A stretch of DNA of 64,000 nt from Acanthopleura granulata (Eukaryota; Mollusca; Polyplacophora; Chitonida; Chitonidae): positions 620,001 to 684,000 of the forward strand of contig JABBOT010000082.1 of NCBI GenBank assembly GCA_016165875.1, read 5' to 3'. Position 1 is the first letter of the stretch. The number at the start of each line of letters is the position of its first letter. Shown piece after piece: positions 36,701 to 50,300 of this stretch. The position numbers and the translations under genes are program-made. The notes under the pieces were generated by a model. The model searched no databases and was not told where the DNA came from. It was given only the letters and a program-made list of their open reading frames with translations.

Positions 36701-39700
36701 GTTGTACTCCTGGCAGTCTGGTTTTACTCCAGACAGTCTAGTTTTACTCCGAGCAGTCTGGTTGTACTCCAGGCAGTCTGATTTTATTCTGGGCAGTCTG
36801 GTTTTACTCCCAGCAGTCTAGTTTTACTCTGGGCAGTTTGGTTTTACTCCGGGCAGTCTGTTTGTACTTCAGGCAGTCTGGTTGTACTCCGGGCAGTCTA
36901 GTTTTACTCCGAGCAAACTGGTTGTACTCTGGGCAGTCTGGTTTCACTCCGGGCAGTCTGGTTTTACTCCCGGTAGTCTAGTTTTACTCCCGGCAGTCTG
37001 ATTTTACTCCCAGCAGTCTGGTTTTACTCCCAGCAGTCTAGTTTTACTCCCAGCGGTCTGGTTTTACTCCCTGCGGTCTGGTTTTACTCCTGCCAGTCTG
37101 GTTTTACTCCTGGCAGTCTGGTTTTACTCCGAACAGTCTGGTTGTACTTCCGGTAGTCTAGTTTTACTCCCGGCAGTGTGGTTTTACTCCTGGCAGTCTG
37201 GTTTTACTCCCAGCAGTCTAGTTATTCTCTTGGCAGTCTGGTTTTACTCCGGGCAGTCTGGTTGTACTCCTGGGAGTCTGGTTGTACTCCTGGGAGTCTG
37301 GTTTTACTCCAAATAGTCTGGTTGTACTCCCGGCAGTCTAGTTTTACTCCGGGCAGTTTGGTTTTACTCCGGGCAGTCTGGTTGTACTTCAGGCAGTCTG
37401 GTTTTACTCTGGGCAGTCTAGTTTTACTCCCAGCAAACTGGTTGTACTCCGGGCAGTCTGGTTTTACTCCTGGCAGTCTGATTTTACTCCGGGCAGTCTG
37501 GTTGTACTCTGGGCAGCTTGGTTTTACTCCTGGCAGTCTAATTTACTCCCTGCAGTCTAGTTTTACTCCCGGTAGTCTGATTTTACTCCCAGCAGTCTGG
37601 TTTTACTCCCAGCAGTCTAGTTTTACTCCCGGCAGACTGGTTTTACTCCTGGCAGTCTGGTTTTACTCCTGGCTGTCTGGTTTTACTCCGGGCAGTTTGG
37701 TTTTACTCCGGGCAGTCTGTTTGTATTTCAGGCAGTCTGGTTTTACTCTGGGCAGTCTAGTTTTACTCCAAGCAAACTGGCTGTACTCCGGGGAGTCTGG
37801 TTGTACTCCTGGCAGTCTGGTTTTATTCCGGGCAGTCTGGTTGTACTCCGTGCAGCCTGGTTTTCCTCCCGGCAGTCTGGTTTTACTCCCGGCAGTCTAG
37901 TTTTACTCCTGGCAGTCTAGTTTTACTAACAGCAGTCTGGTTTTACTCCGGGCAGTCTGGTTTTACTCCTGCCAGTCTGGTTTTACTCCTGGCAGTCTGG
38001 TTTTACCCCGAAAAGTCTGGTTGTACTCCCGGCAGTCTAGTTTTACTCTGGCAGTCTAGATTTACTCCTGGCAGTCTGGTTTTACTCCGGCCAGTTTCAT
38101 TTTACTTTGCCCATAAACCTGGCTGCCATCGTGTAAGTGAAAAATTCTTGAGTATATGAATATGATGAATACCTTAAATCCTCAACAAGTTTGACTACAG
38201 AGCAAGTGCATGTTTTGGCATAATAGAAAAATGTCATCTGCACAGGTCATTTTATAATTCTGTGAAGATCATACGTGCCCTTCAATGAACAATACATACT
38301 AGTCTTCAAAAACTTACGCATTGTGTCTTCAAAATGCTACTAAAGTTCCACTATTCTGGTCGAATTTGATGAAGATTTAGGGTAAATAACAAAAAAATAA
38401 ATAAATTTTGACTTTGGTCCAAAATTGCTTTGTTGAAATTGGTCCCTGAGTACTCACAGTACTCTCCATCAGCCTCGGCTATGCTGGACACACGGGGCTC
38501 ATCAATCTTGGAGACAAGCTCGGCGAGGTCTGTGAAGGAGGCCATGACAGGGATGTGATGCTGTAGTGACTTCTTCTCTTTGGTGTCCTCTCGAGACTTC
38601 TCTCTGAACAGCTCCTTCAGGAAACCACTCTTATTCCACGCGTCAAATATGGCCTTCCCGTGGTTGTATCCAACTTCCTGAGAAACAAATAAAGCAACCA
38701 TGTGTCAAATATGGCCTCTCTCTGTATGGATCCAACTTTTTAATAAAACCATAAAGCAACCATGTGGCAAAGATGGCCTCCTGTGGTTGTATCCAACTTC
38801 CTCAGAAACATACAATGCAACAATGTGTCAAATACAGACTTTCTCTGGATGGACCCAACTTCTTTACAAAAACATAAAGCAACCATGTGTCACATATTGC
38901 CATCCTGTGACTGCACCAAGCTGTTTGACAAAATCAATATCACCCATCTCCATCCACCTCTACATACCAATAAATGTATAACCAACCACCATATGTCAAA
39001 CCTAGCCTCTCAGTTGCATCGTACACTTGATGAATATTACTGTACACCATGTACAACATTCCATGAATCTGTAACTAAAAATCCACTTTCTAAAAGAGAC
39101 TGCTGCTGTAACAAGTGACCAGTCAAGTGACTATGATTTCATTGTTACGTGGAGTTCAGAAGACTTACGGCGATGTCATCACAGCTGTGGAACTGCAGGG
39201 TGCCGTATCGGTCTATGGGGGGTCGAATGTATTCACAGTAATCGCTGTTCTTCACTATCTCCAGCTGGCGGACACAAGAGACATATGCCAGGCGAGATTG
39301 GATCTCTGTCATGTCAGGCACCTACATCAACAACAAAAACAAGTGAGTCAATAAAGACCAGAAAAGAAACCGCTCACATTCAGTTCCAAGGTGTGTTTAA
39401 TAATCAATAATAATAGCAGTCCTGTCCCAATCCAAACCTACTGAGATTTTTTTTTTCTGGACGATAGTAGGCTTAACTGCATGCCAATGCACTTTGGAGC
39501 GAGTGAGCTCTGATTTCCCTCAGACGAGCATACACTTGAAGTGAAATTATCATGCTGAAACAGAAATTATCAGCATATAGAGTTCATATCTTCAGAAAAA
39601 GTCCTGTGCCTTTAGGGAAACATTCAAGTACATGTTCCTTGCACACATTTCAAGTAAGTCCTGAACTCCACCCAGCAGTTCAAGTATATGCCCTCTCCCC

Positions 39701-42700
39701 CCACCCAGCATTTCAAGTATATGCCTTCTCCCCCCCACCCAGCATTTCAAGTATATGCCCTCTTCCCACCCACGCAGCATTTCAAGTATATGTCCTCTCC
39801 CCCCACCCAGCATTTCAAGTATATGCCTTCTCCCCCCCACCCAGCATTTCAAGTATATGCCCTCTCCCCCCCACGCAGCATTTCAAGTATATGTCCTCTC
39901 CCCCCCACCCAGCATTTAAAGTATATGCCCTCTTCCCCCCTACCCAACATTTCAAGTATATGCCCTCTTCTCCACCCAGCATTTCAAGTATATGCCCTTT
40001 CCCCCCACCCAGCATTTTAAATGTATGCCCTCTCCCTCACTCAGCTTTTCAAGAATATGCCCTCTCCCCCACCCAGCATTTCAAGCATATGCCCTCTCCC
40101 CCAACCGAGCATTTCAAGAATATGCCCTCTCCTCCCACCCAGCATTTCAAGTATATGCACTCTCCCCCCACCCAGAATTTCAAGTATATGTCCCTACACA
40201 CATTTAAAGTGAATGCCCAACACAGAGAAATAACACAGGATTTGACATGTATAAATTCTTTTGCTTCTCACTATGCTTTACTACTCCTATGTTTGAATGA
40301 ATCATTGCATCGACTTGGCGAGGATTAATACACCTTCTTTAATATGAGCCAAATCTTGCTATTGTGCTCCAAAACTCTTATCAACATACTGGTATGAGCA
40401 TTTGCCAAGATGTTACATGTGAACTGCCTGCACCTTCTGTGTTCACTTCCACAAAAACCAGTTCTGACTTAGCCATTTTCTTTTTATCACAAGATCTCAG
40501 ATCAAATTAAATTTGAATCAAAATCAACTTGCTGTAGGTAATCACATACCCTCACAGGTGAGGCCCATGGATTCCATCGTTTCCATAGCAACCACCAGCC
40601 GGAAAGCTCGTCCCCATAGTTGGTCAGTTCCCCGTCATCTTGACTTCCTACGTCGATTGCAAAGATCTTCTGGCATCCGTTAAAGCGCAGAATGTCAGCT
40701 GAAAAAAGACCCGTGGGTAATATAAAACAGCTAACTTCAGAGAACATATGATCACATCTAAAACCAGCTCAATATACACTTTTTACAGAAGCCCGTATAT
40801 CTGTACATCATTGCTTTCCATACGACTTCTCGCTGTAAATTAATTTGGTGTTAGCAACCTGCTGATGGTCGTTGGTTCCCCCTGGGCTCTGCTTGGTTTC
40901 CTCCAACCGCAATGCTGGTCACATTAAGTGAAATATTCTTAAGTACGGTGTAAAACACCAATCACATAAATAAATAAATAAATAATTAATTTGGTGTTGG
41001 CATAGTTATTCTTTCTTGTCAAGTTATATGACACTGTATGTACATTAAATCAACTTTGATAAAATTTACATACCAAGTTTCAGCTTAAAATAATGAACCA
41101 CTTTGAAAAATGTCACTTACAGTTCAAGTCTGGACAAAAACAGTCATAGTTTTGCCAAAACTGGAGTTAGGGATCTGAAACTCAAACTTTTGAGTTCTTT
41201 TTTTGAGATTTTTTCCTTGTTACAGTGAAGTCATGGACCAAGCTTCAATTCAATTCAATCAACCGTACTGAAAAGTGCAACAGTTTTGTCCAAACTGGAT
41301 GCGGGTGTGCGAAACTCAAACTTCTTCCAACAGACTGATGGACTGACAGACGGGGTGCAAAAAAAATAGCCCCTGCCCCTCCCTGTTTATGTACAGTGGA
41401 GTTGTAAAGCTGTTGTTGTTGTTATCTTGTACTCACCTGGCAGATTGTTGACGTATCCTCCGTCCAGCAGAAGATGGCCATCTTTGGGGTCACACAGTGG
41501 AGGTAAGTAGCCCGACAGCGACATGCTGGAGCGGACGTAACGCCAGAGTGAGCCTGCCCAAAGACACAAAGACAAAGTCATCGCTAACAGACACGTATAG
41601 GCTTGAGAGTGTGAGAGTCAGTGCTTGGGGTTTAATGTCGTACTTTACAGTGTCTCAGTCATATGCCGATGAGGAGTCCTTCTGGTGTGTACTTCTAGTG
41701 TGTCTTCTCGTGGCAGGGCGAGTCCATGCTGCCAAAGTGCTGCTGCCACTGGAACATCACGCCGAAGACACCAGACATGACACCCCACCCAGTCACATTA
41801 TACTGACACCGGGCCGACCAGTCGCGGCCACCCTAAGCAACTCGCAACACAGCTTTTAAAGCCACACTGAAGCAGCTGGCTGCACTAGGCGAACTAGGAA
41901 ATAATCCGACCTCCTGTGGGTTCATCTATGAATGGCTTCCTTTGACATTTTATCTGGATGTGTGGCCAATGTCTTTGATTGCAACTTGAGCTGTGTCTTC
42001 ATTTGGTTTTGCCAAATCATGGCCTTTGAGGCTTTTTGGTTATAAATGCCTAGTAGCCTCCCTTGACTTGTACATGTTGTTGTTGTTTCACCCGCGACTG
42101 CTAACAGCAGCAAGACTTGCTCAGCTTTCATACAACTCAGCCGTATGTAGGCCTAGTTCACAGTGCAAGACCTTGATGAGAATCCGTATACGCATGAAAC
42201 CAGTGCAGTGCTTTGTAGAGCTTTAAATTGTTGGTAAAAACGTGCGCCAGTTACACATAACAACGCAGTACATATGTGTTACTGCATGAATTACTGACAA
42301 CTTCAATTCTCACTTTTACACTATCTCATTGCTACAATATTTAATTGTGCGTATATTGACGTATTTATTTATATGTACCAGTATATCTGTTTCTTCAATG
42401 TACAGTATTTATCATTTCTTTTAAACCCCGATGGGGACCCTGAAAGGGTGCCCAGAGAGCAACAGGCACAGCCCAGGGGACTCACCACTAGTGTGGACCC
42501 TCATCTTGGAGGCCGTGATGTCCGTGGTGACACAAAAGTACGGGATCCACAAGTCCTCTATCTGACGCTCCTTGAACACATTCTCAATGCTCCGGTTGAA
42601 GGCAGCTCCTGCATATAGCAACCACTCTGTACATCACCTTGCATCAGGAACCAGTTACACAGGAATGAGGGAATGAATCAAATAACACCATAAAGTTTGC

Positions 42701-45700
42701 ATAATTCATTTATTTATCTGACTGGGAAAAAAATGACCACTGCAATCGAGACCTCCTAGCCTCCAACCCCTATTAAACTTCACCCCAACCCCCACACCAA
42801 ATGCTGACCCTCAATCTTCTCACCTGTAAACATGGACGTAGCAGGGTAAGTCAGGTCAAGGATCTTCTTCCACAGAGAGCCCATCTCCTACAACAACCAG
42901 GTGTGAAATGTTACCTGAGCTCCTGAAGCACCCTGAATTTACCTATTTATTTACTTGAACATTTCACCAGAATTTTATAATTATACAATGGCAGTCAGTT
43001 TTACAGGTTGAGGAAACCAGAGCAACCAGCATAAACCACAGACCTTTGGCAAGTTACAGACAAATTTTCCCTCATGTAACATACAGATATGCACACACAC
43101 CATACAGATAAGTGGTCTTCAACAAACCGTTAGACTGCCAGACAGCCACACAAGCATTGTCAAACACCTATTGTCACCAAAGCTCCATGAACATCAAAAG
43201 CATGGGAGATCTACAAATTCCCTATCCTACATGAGGTTTGAATCAGCACCTCACATTTCCTGGCAACTGAAAATCTAATAAAAAAGACCATGTAAATATG
43301 GTAATTAGAGTAAATTTTACTACATGTCTAAAAAGTTACAATTTGTCTATACTATGGGAACTGAGGTATATTTTACAATATGTTTATATTAGGGCAATTG
43401 AGGTAAATTTTACTATGTGTCTATACTATGGTAACTGAGGTAAATTTTACAATAATTCTGCACAATGGTAGTTGATATAAATTTTACAATCATTCTGTAC
43501 AATGGTAACTGAGGTCAATTTTTCAATATGTCTGCACTAGGGTAACTGAGGTAAATTTTACAATATGTCTGTTCTATGGTAACTGAATTAAATTCTAAAA
43601 CATGTCGATACTATGGCAATTGAGGTAAATTTTACTATACATGTATGTCTATGCTGTGGTAGCTGAGGTAAATTTTACAGTATGCCTATACTATGGTAAC
43701 TGAATTAAATTTCACAATATATCTGTACTATGATAACTGAGGTAAATTTTACAACGTGTCCATACTAAGGTAACTGAATTAAATTTCACAATATATCTGT
43801 ACTATGATAACTAAGGTAAATTTTACAACGTGTCTATACTATGGTAACTGAATTAAATTTCACAATATATCTGTACTATGATAACTAAGGTAAATTTTAC
43901 AACGTGTCTATACTATGGTAACTGAATTAAATTTCACAATATATCTGTACTATGATAACTAAGGTAAATTTTACAACGTGTCTATACTATGGTAACTGAA
44001 TTAAATTTCACAATATATCTGTACTATGATAACTGAGGTAAATTTTACGAGTCTATAATATGGTAACTGAATTAAATTTCACACTATATCTGTACTATGA
44101 TAACTAAGGTAAGTTTTACATCATGTCTACACTATTGTAAGGTAACTCTTACAACACATCTACACTACAGTAAGGTAAGTTTTACAGGATGTCTTTACTA
44201 CAATAAAGCAGATTTTACAGCTTATCTGTACTATGCTGAGACCAATTCTGCAGCCTGTCTGTAATCAAATGAAGCAACCCTAACCGCATGCCAAAAATCA
44301 TACTAATCACACTGTAGATGACAGTGCTGTATCCTTGTTTACTCGATTGGTGGTTGACCAAGTCTGAATAAAACGAGTGACTACATTTCCAAGGGATCTA
44401 ACACTGGCATCCAGGCAGACACATACACATACACACACAGAGAGGCAATATACAAAAGACAAAAACCCATTATAGCACATACAAATACATGGAATACTTA
44501 CAAAACACCACTCCCTGGCCCGCTGCGCAAACTGGACGATTCGTCTCTCCTCGCACCAGAGAGCTCCGATGAACGCCCCCATGCTGGTGCCACCGACCAT
44601 GTCGATAGGGATGTCTGAGTCCATCATGGCCTTAATGATCCCGATGTGAGAACAGCCCCTGGATTAAGGATTGCACACAGATCTGGGTCACTTTCCAGTG
44701 AAAGCATTCTAACACTAGTGGAAAGATTGATACCCAAAAGGGTTATGCTTACATGTGTGCATAATCTCAACACAAATCTCAATTTTTTCTACGCAGGATG
44801 CCATTGTACCTTCCTAGCAAATGTGTAAACACCTTTCTAACACGGTTCAAACTCTTCAGAGTCTGCCTAAACATGTAATTTACTCATGGGAGGAATATTA
44901 CCTGTAAATGGGTAACTTTTCTTGTGTATGTATAAATGCTTGGGTTCATGTCATCCTGAACAACTTAATCATGTAATTTGATTCATTTATTTCCTTAATG
45001 TTTTACGCTGTCCTCAAAAATATTTCACCTATATGACAGTGACCAGCATTATGGTGTTAGGAAACCGGGCAGAGTCCGGGTTAAACCCACGACCATCAGC
45101 ATGCAGGTTGCGGGCAGGCGTTCCTACGTGCACCATGCAATTTGAAGAATTGGGAATAGGGTTATTGTTCCTGTCTGGTGCACACGAAATATAAAGCACT
45201 AAAGAAAAATTCGTTGACCATAGTTTGTGTTGCCGTCAAGGTTTCAAATCCAACTCTTGGTGGTTTGGCTGGACACATGAGATTTTAATTTGTACTTATT
45301 ATTTGATTGTTGTTTAAAGCCATTTACACATGAGAATATTTCAACTGTATGTACGATGGCGCTCAGGTAAATGGGTGCAGGAAACCTGACTGCCCCGCGG
45401 GAATCTACCCAACGTCAATGTATGTGTGTATTATAGAGGCCTACAAACCCCGCGATTTAAAGTTGCAGAGGAAGCAGCCTGAGTTGGATTTGAACAGCGA
45501 TCCAGTGTGTGGAGGATCTGGTGGTTGCGAATGCGGCTTCAAGTCAGGAGATTTACTGATGACAGGTGTACAAGACAACGGGTGCGGTGGTTTATGCTTT
45601 GATTTCCTCCACCCATGTACACCCAATCACAATCATAATATGCATCTACAAGTGTATCTTTCTGTTGACTCATGCAGTTATATATGGAGGTCAGATGACA

Positions 45701-47346
45701 CCTCGTCCCACTCCTCACGGTTCCAGACCCGCGGCATGAGTGCGAATCATGTGTGAATCGTGCCCGAATGGTACCGTTCTTGTGCCGCAGGACAAGATGT
45801 CCTCATTAGGCTTCCATAGTTATACTATTTTGTAGAGAATTTTATCATTTGGGCATACCTGTTTACATCAGGTGATTGAGGCCCTATCTAAAACTTTAGT
45901 AACTAATTATGTTATAAAACATTATGGTGAGAGGAAACCGAGTGAAGTCCGGGCGAAACCCACGACCATCTGCAGATTGCTGGCGGACCTTCCCACACAT
46001 GACCTGAGAGGAAACCAGTATGAGTTGGACTTGAACTCAGAGTGACCGCATTGGAGAGAGGGTCCTGGGACGTTACGATATGGTAACGCAGTAACCTCCT
46101 TGACCCCAAGTCAAGCTCTGCTGTTCACTAGGAATGAGTGGGTAACAGATTGCTCAATAAATGTCATCGCAAAGGGGGGAATAGACTGTACATTACTTCT
46201 CAGCTTAGGCCATACATACATAAAGCTGAGAAAGTTCTCTAATGCTTCGCGTTAATATTCATAAAGGGCAAAAAAACAAAAACTCAGTAAAACCAACAAC
46301 TACAAACATGTATAAATAAAATTTACACTTCAACTCTGATTACACTTCAAACAGGTGAGGTTTTCCCTTTATAGGGTGTAAGGTATGGGTGACCAAAAGC
46401 AGCTGTCAGTCATACTGTACCTAGCTCCGCCCCCTCCAAGAACTAGGCCAATTGATGTTCCCGTCAGAAATCTGGCCAATCTGGAGAAGTCTGACATTCT
46501 GTCTGGTTCCATGGTGAACAGTTTGTCATAGGATTCCATCTGTTAACAGTGCAATAAGATCTATTCATTCACTTAATTATTTAATGGGTGTACAATGCTA
46601 TACTCAAGACTTTTTCAATTGAAGATGGAGGTTGCGATTTATGAAAGGAGGAACACCATGGTAACACACTCTTATTCACCTGTTACTTGTCACTCCGGTC
46701 TCTTCCACCCATAAAACCGACCCAAAATTATGTAAACGGAAGTGATAAATTCTTGAAAATGGCATTAACAACATTTAAAATCCTTCGGCCTTAGGCACAT
46801 GTACAAAGTAACAAACAGATACAAATTCCAATAGATATTATTTATAATACCAGCCATTCATAAAATTGTGTAGGTGTTCTTCCTCATGCCAAAGTGCAAG
46901 TGTGGTGTAAGTTTGGTTAACCTGTGCCACACTGTTCTAGTGATATCATGTTTACAAGCCTATTGTAAAATTTAACTCAAATGACCCCAATGATCTTGAA
47001 GGAAAAGGTCCAGGTCAATGAAAATCAATAGGGTTTGTCCTCACAACAATGTGTACGTATGGTGTAAGTTTGGTGAACTTCGGCTAAACTGTTCTAGAAA
47101 TACAGCGTTTACAAGAATTTAACTTCGATGACCCCAAGAGATAGAGCGTTTAAAAGACTTGTATAAAATTTAACTTACATGACCCCAATGACATTAAAGA
47201 AAGAGGACAAGGTCGCTGAAAATCAATAGGGCTCTTCCTCATACCAATGAGTAAGTGTGATGTAAGTCTGGTGAACATCGAATAAACCATTCTAGAGATA
47301 GGGCGTTTATGAGGAATATTGACAAACAGACAGAAGGACAGAAGGG

Positions 47347-47378
<32 letters not shown>

Positions 47379-50300
47379 AGGAGAGACGGACGGCGCCCAC
47401 TATGACAATACTCCTTAGCCAAAATTGGTCAAGGGGTAAAAAGCAAATAAATCAGTAGTTTAATATTACTCCATCTAATAAACAGCCTTTACTTTCCAGA
47501 GTTCCTAAAGTTTTTCTTCTGTTTGTTTGTTTATTAGCATAAAATCAGATGTCACAAGTATGGGTTGATTTTAACTAAGTATAAAGCTGGTGTGAATATC
47601 TAAAAGCCAAATGAAGTTGTTCTATTCCATGGAAACACTGGTATGTCAATGGACAATTTAATGGTAAACTAGAGCCTGTTAGGTTCAAAACGGGTCTGGT
47701 TACTGCAATACCTGGATCATAGAGATACGACTGGCATAAAGCAGATGTTTTGTTTAAAACTGTTTCATGTGGTCATATCTTGGATCCAGATGCTTAAATG
47801 AATTGCACATATGGGAATGTTTGAGCCGACTTCAACACTAGGTTTTCACACAATATTACATCTGGAAACAAGCATTCTAGAAGCATTAAACTGTGCAAGC
47901 AAGACATGCTTATTGTCGGTTTGAGCTGACAAAATAGCTGGATCAAATCCATACCAGAACAAAAATGACATCATTTTTTTCACACTGGGCGAAACAGATC
48001 AGAACTTGATTTCACTAAGAGCTTGGTTTCACTGCAAAAGCTTTTTTTTCCAGTTAGATAAACTCTACTTCTGAATTTCTTTCTTACCGAAAACCGTTAC
48101 CAAGCAGTGCTTTGTTAACCTTACGCCTATAACATTATTAATGCTCCAGAAGGAGAAATGTGAGGACTACAGGCAGCGCCATATCTGTGGCGTTACTTTC
48201 ACATGGCTCAAGTTTGTTTTAACCATTACCTTTTTTTAACTGAATGATTCTTACACTGCATGCTACCAAGGGTAATGAAAGAAGGTAATAAACGGCCCTA
48301 GTGCGATATATAATGACCCAGTTTGTTGTTAGAGCCAAACTAACGTACATGGTTGGTGTAGCTTGGTAACAGAAATTGGACCGTGTATAATGCAATGACA
48401 ATCAATCGGCCGAAAAACATTAATAGTTTGTTTAGAAAGGTCACCTCTACGAATTCAGCTTCTCACATTCTGATAAAAAAAGGAATGATATGTTCATTGC
48501 AGCATTTTCAAGGAGATCCCTGGAGTTGTTATTTTTGTCCAAAAAAGCCCTCAGAGTTTGTGAAAAAACTTTGAGTCAGCCCAAAATTATTGATTGGTTG
48601 CCTTTCCCATTCTTTTTAATGTTCTCCTGACCGAATCACTGGAAATTCCAACATACTATATCATGGAGCAAAAGAGTACCTGCAAACAAAACTCAAATGT
48701 TATTGTCTATAAATCGTGTTGTGCTATACAGTGACAATGCTATAATGGAGCTTACCTGCCCAAATAGAAGAAAATGTTTCAGAGATGTTAAAACACACCG
48801 GGTCAGTACCCTCTAATACTGGAACTTTTGGTAAATCTGTGACAATTTTGACCTCTTCAGAAATGCCCTCATAGGACTCTGTCCACTTCACTTCCAGACC
48901 CCCAAAAGCATCATACACATTTCCTCGGACAAGCAGTGACCTGAATTTCAGGTACATACATGCAACAAGGATAACTACAAAATTTGTGTGGTTCAGGAGA
49001 TATTCCCTCAGCTTGGATTTAAACAAAAGAATGTGGCTGGCTACTTTTGATAATTTTGTGACAGCAACAGAAACACTGATTTTGCAACAGAAGGATTAAT
49101 GCTGCAACATTCACACCGCAACACAGAATGGCTTGGACACCGGGGAGAGGCTTGATGGCCGACCTACCGTTTTGGAGAGGGACTTTCTGCTGAAGACCCT
49201 CTTGGGGCAGCGAATGTGGTGATGGGATGAGCACCAGCCGCGCGCGTTGAGCCACTCGGCGGTGTTGCGCGGCGTCTCAGCGTCCTCTCTGTGTAGCAGG
49301 ACCAACTCCTTCTGGGCTCTCACCGCTAGGCTCTCCAGCTGCTTCTCTATCTGTGGACAGATACACGGAATGGGAGATTCGTGATGGTGTCGTACAAAAC
49401 AATTCAACTCACAGCACAGCAAGTCGCAAGTATCACGCATACACCCGTAACAGGGGAGTTTAAGGTTCAAACACTTTTATCTTTCTTTCAAAGTCGAAAC
49501 CACACCACAGTGACATAATAAAGGAAAGAACAAAAGAGCATATATATTCATGTAGCTTTGGGCTGTTTTGTCACCAGCCGCAAGGAGCTTTGGGGGTTTC
49601 CTAATGGAACTGAAGGGGTTTTCTAATGGAACTGGAGGGCGATGACAATGACTAGTGTGATGGTCCCAACTAACACACAATGATTACATCATTTACATGT
49701 ACATGTGGTCAACAAGCATTCTGGAAGTGTGTTCCCAGTACACTGTTCCCTACTCGTTTGAGCGTTTAGAAGAATACCTACAATTACATGTGTGTCAAGT
49801 CCACGCCCCCCAAAAAAAGATCGTCGTTTTGTTGAAAATGGACGAAAACGGCTGTTAAGGGGCTAATTAAACCTCAACTGAATGTTTTCAACTGAAAAAA
49901 AAAAAAAAAAAAAGCCCAGCACCTTTCAGATCACCCTCAAAGTGGACATATGGACAGCAGCAAGTCACACTTCCATTTTCAATAAGAGCAAAAAAAAATT
50001 GTCAAACCATGGATATCCAGTATAAATTCTTGTCCCTGTTCGTGCCGCCACATTTGTACAGCCTACCCGTTGTCTCTGGCCTGGCTTTCAACTTCAAATC
50101 CTGACCCGTACGTGGGAAGGTCTGCCAGCAACCTGTGGATGGTCGTGGGTTGCCACTGGGCTCAGTCCGGTATCCTCCCACCATAATGCTGGCTGCCGCT
50201 GTATAAGTGATCTATCCTTGAGCATGGTGTAAAACATCAATCAAATAAATAAATAAATAAATAAAATCCTGGCCCTATGCACTACCCCATTCTGCTGCTG

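Noticed and set aside
37178..37900. 240-codon plus-strand open frame (LLAVWFYS repeats)
   Set aside because: Produced by the 20-bp satellite, antisense to the PNPLA intron, with no independent evidence.
39552..40328. 258-codon plus-strand open frame rich in Pro/Ser/Tyr
   Set aside because: Produced by the 33-bp minisatellite.
45349..45756. 135-codon plus-strand open frame in the composite repeat
   Set aside because: Not conserved in the second copy at 23888-24775.
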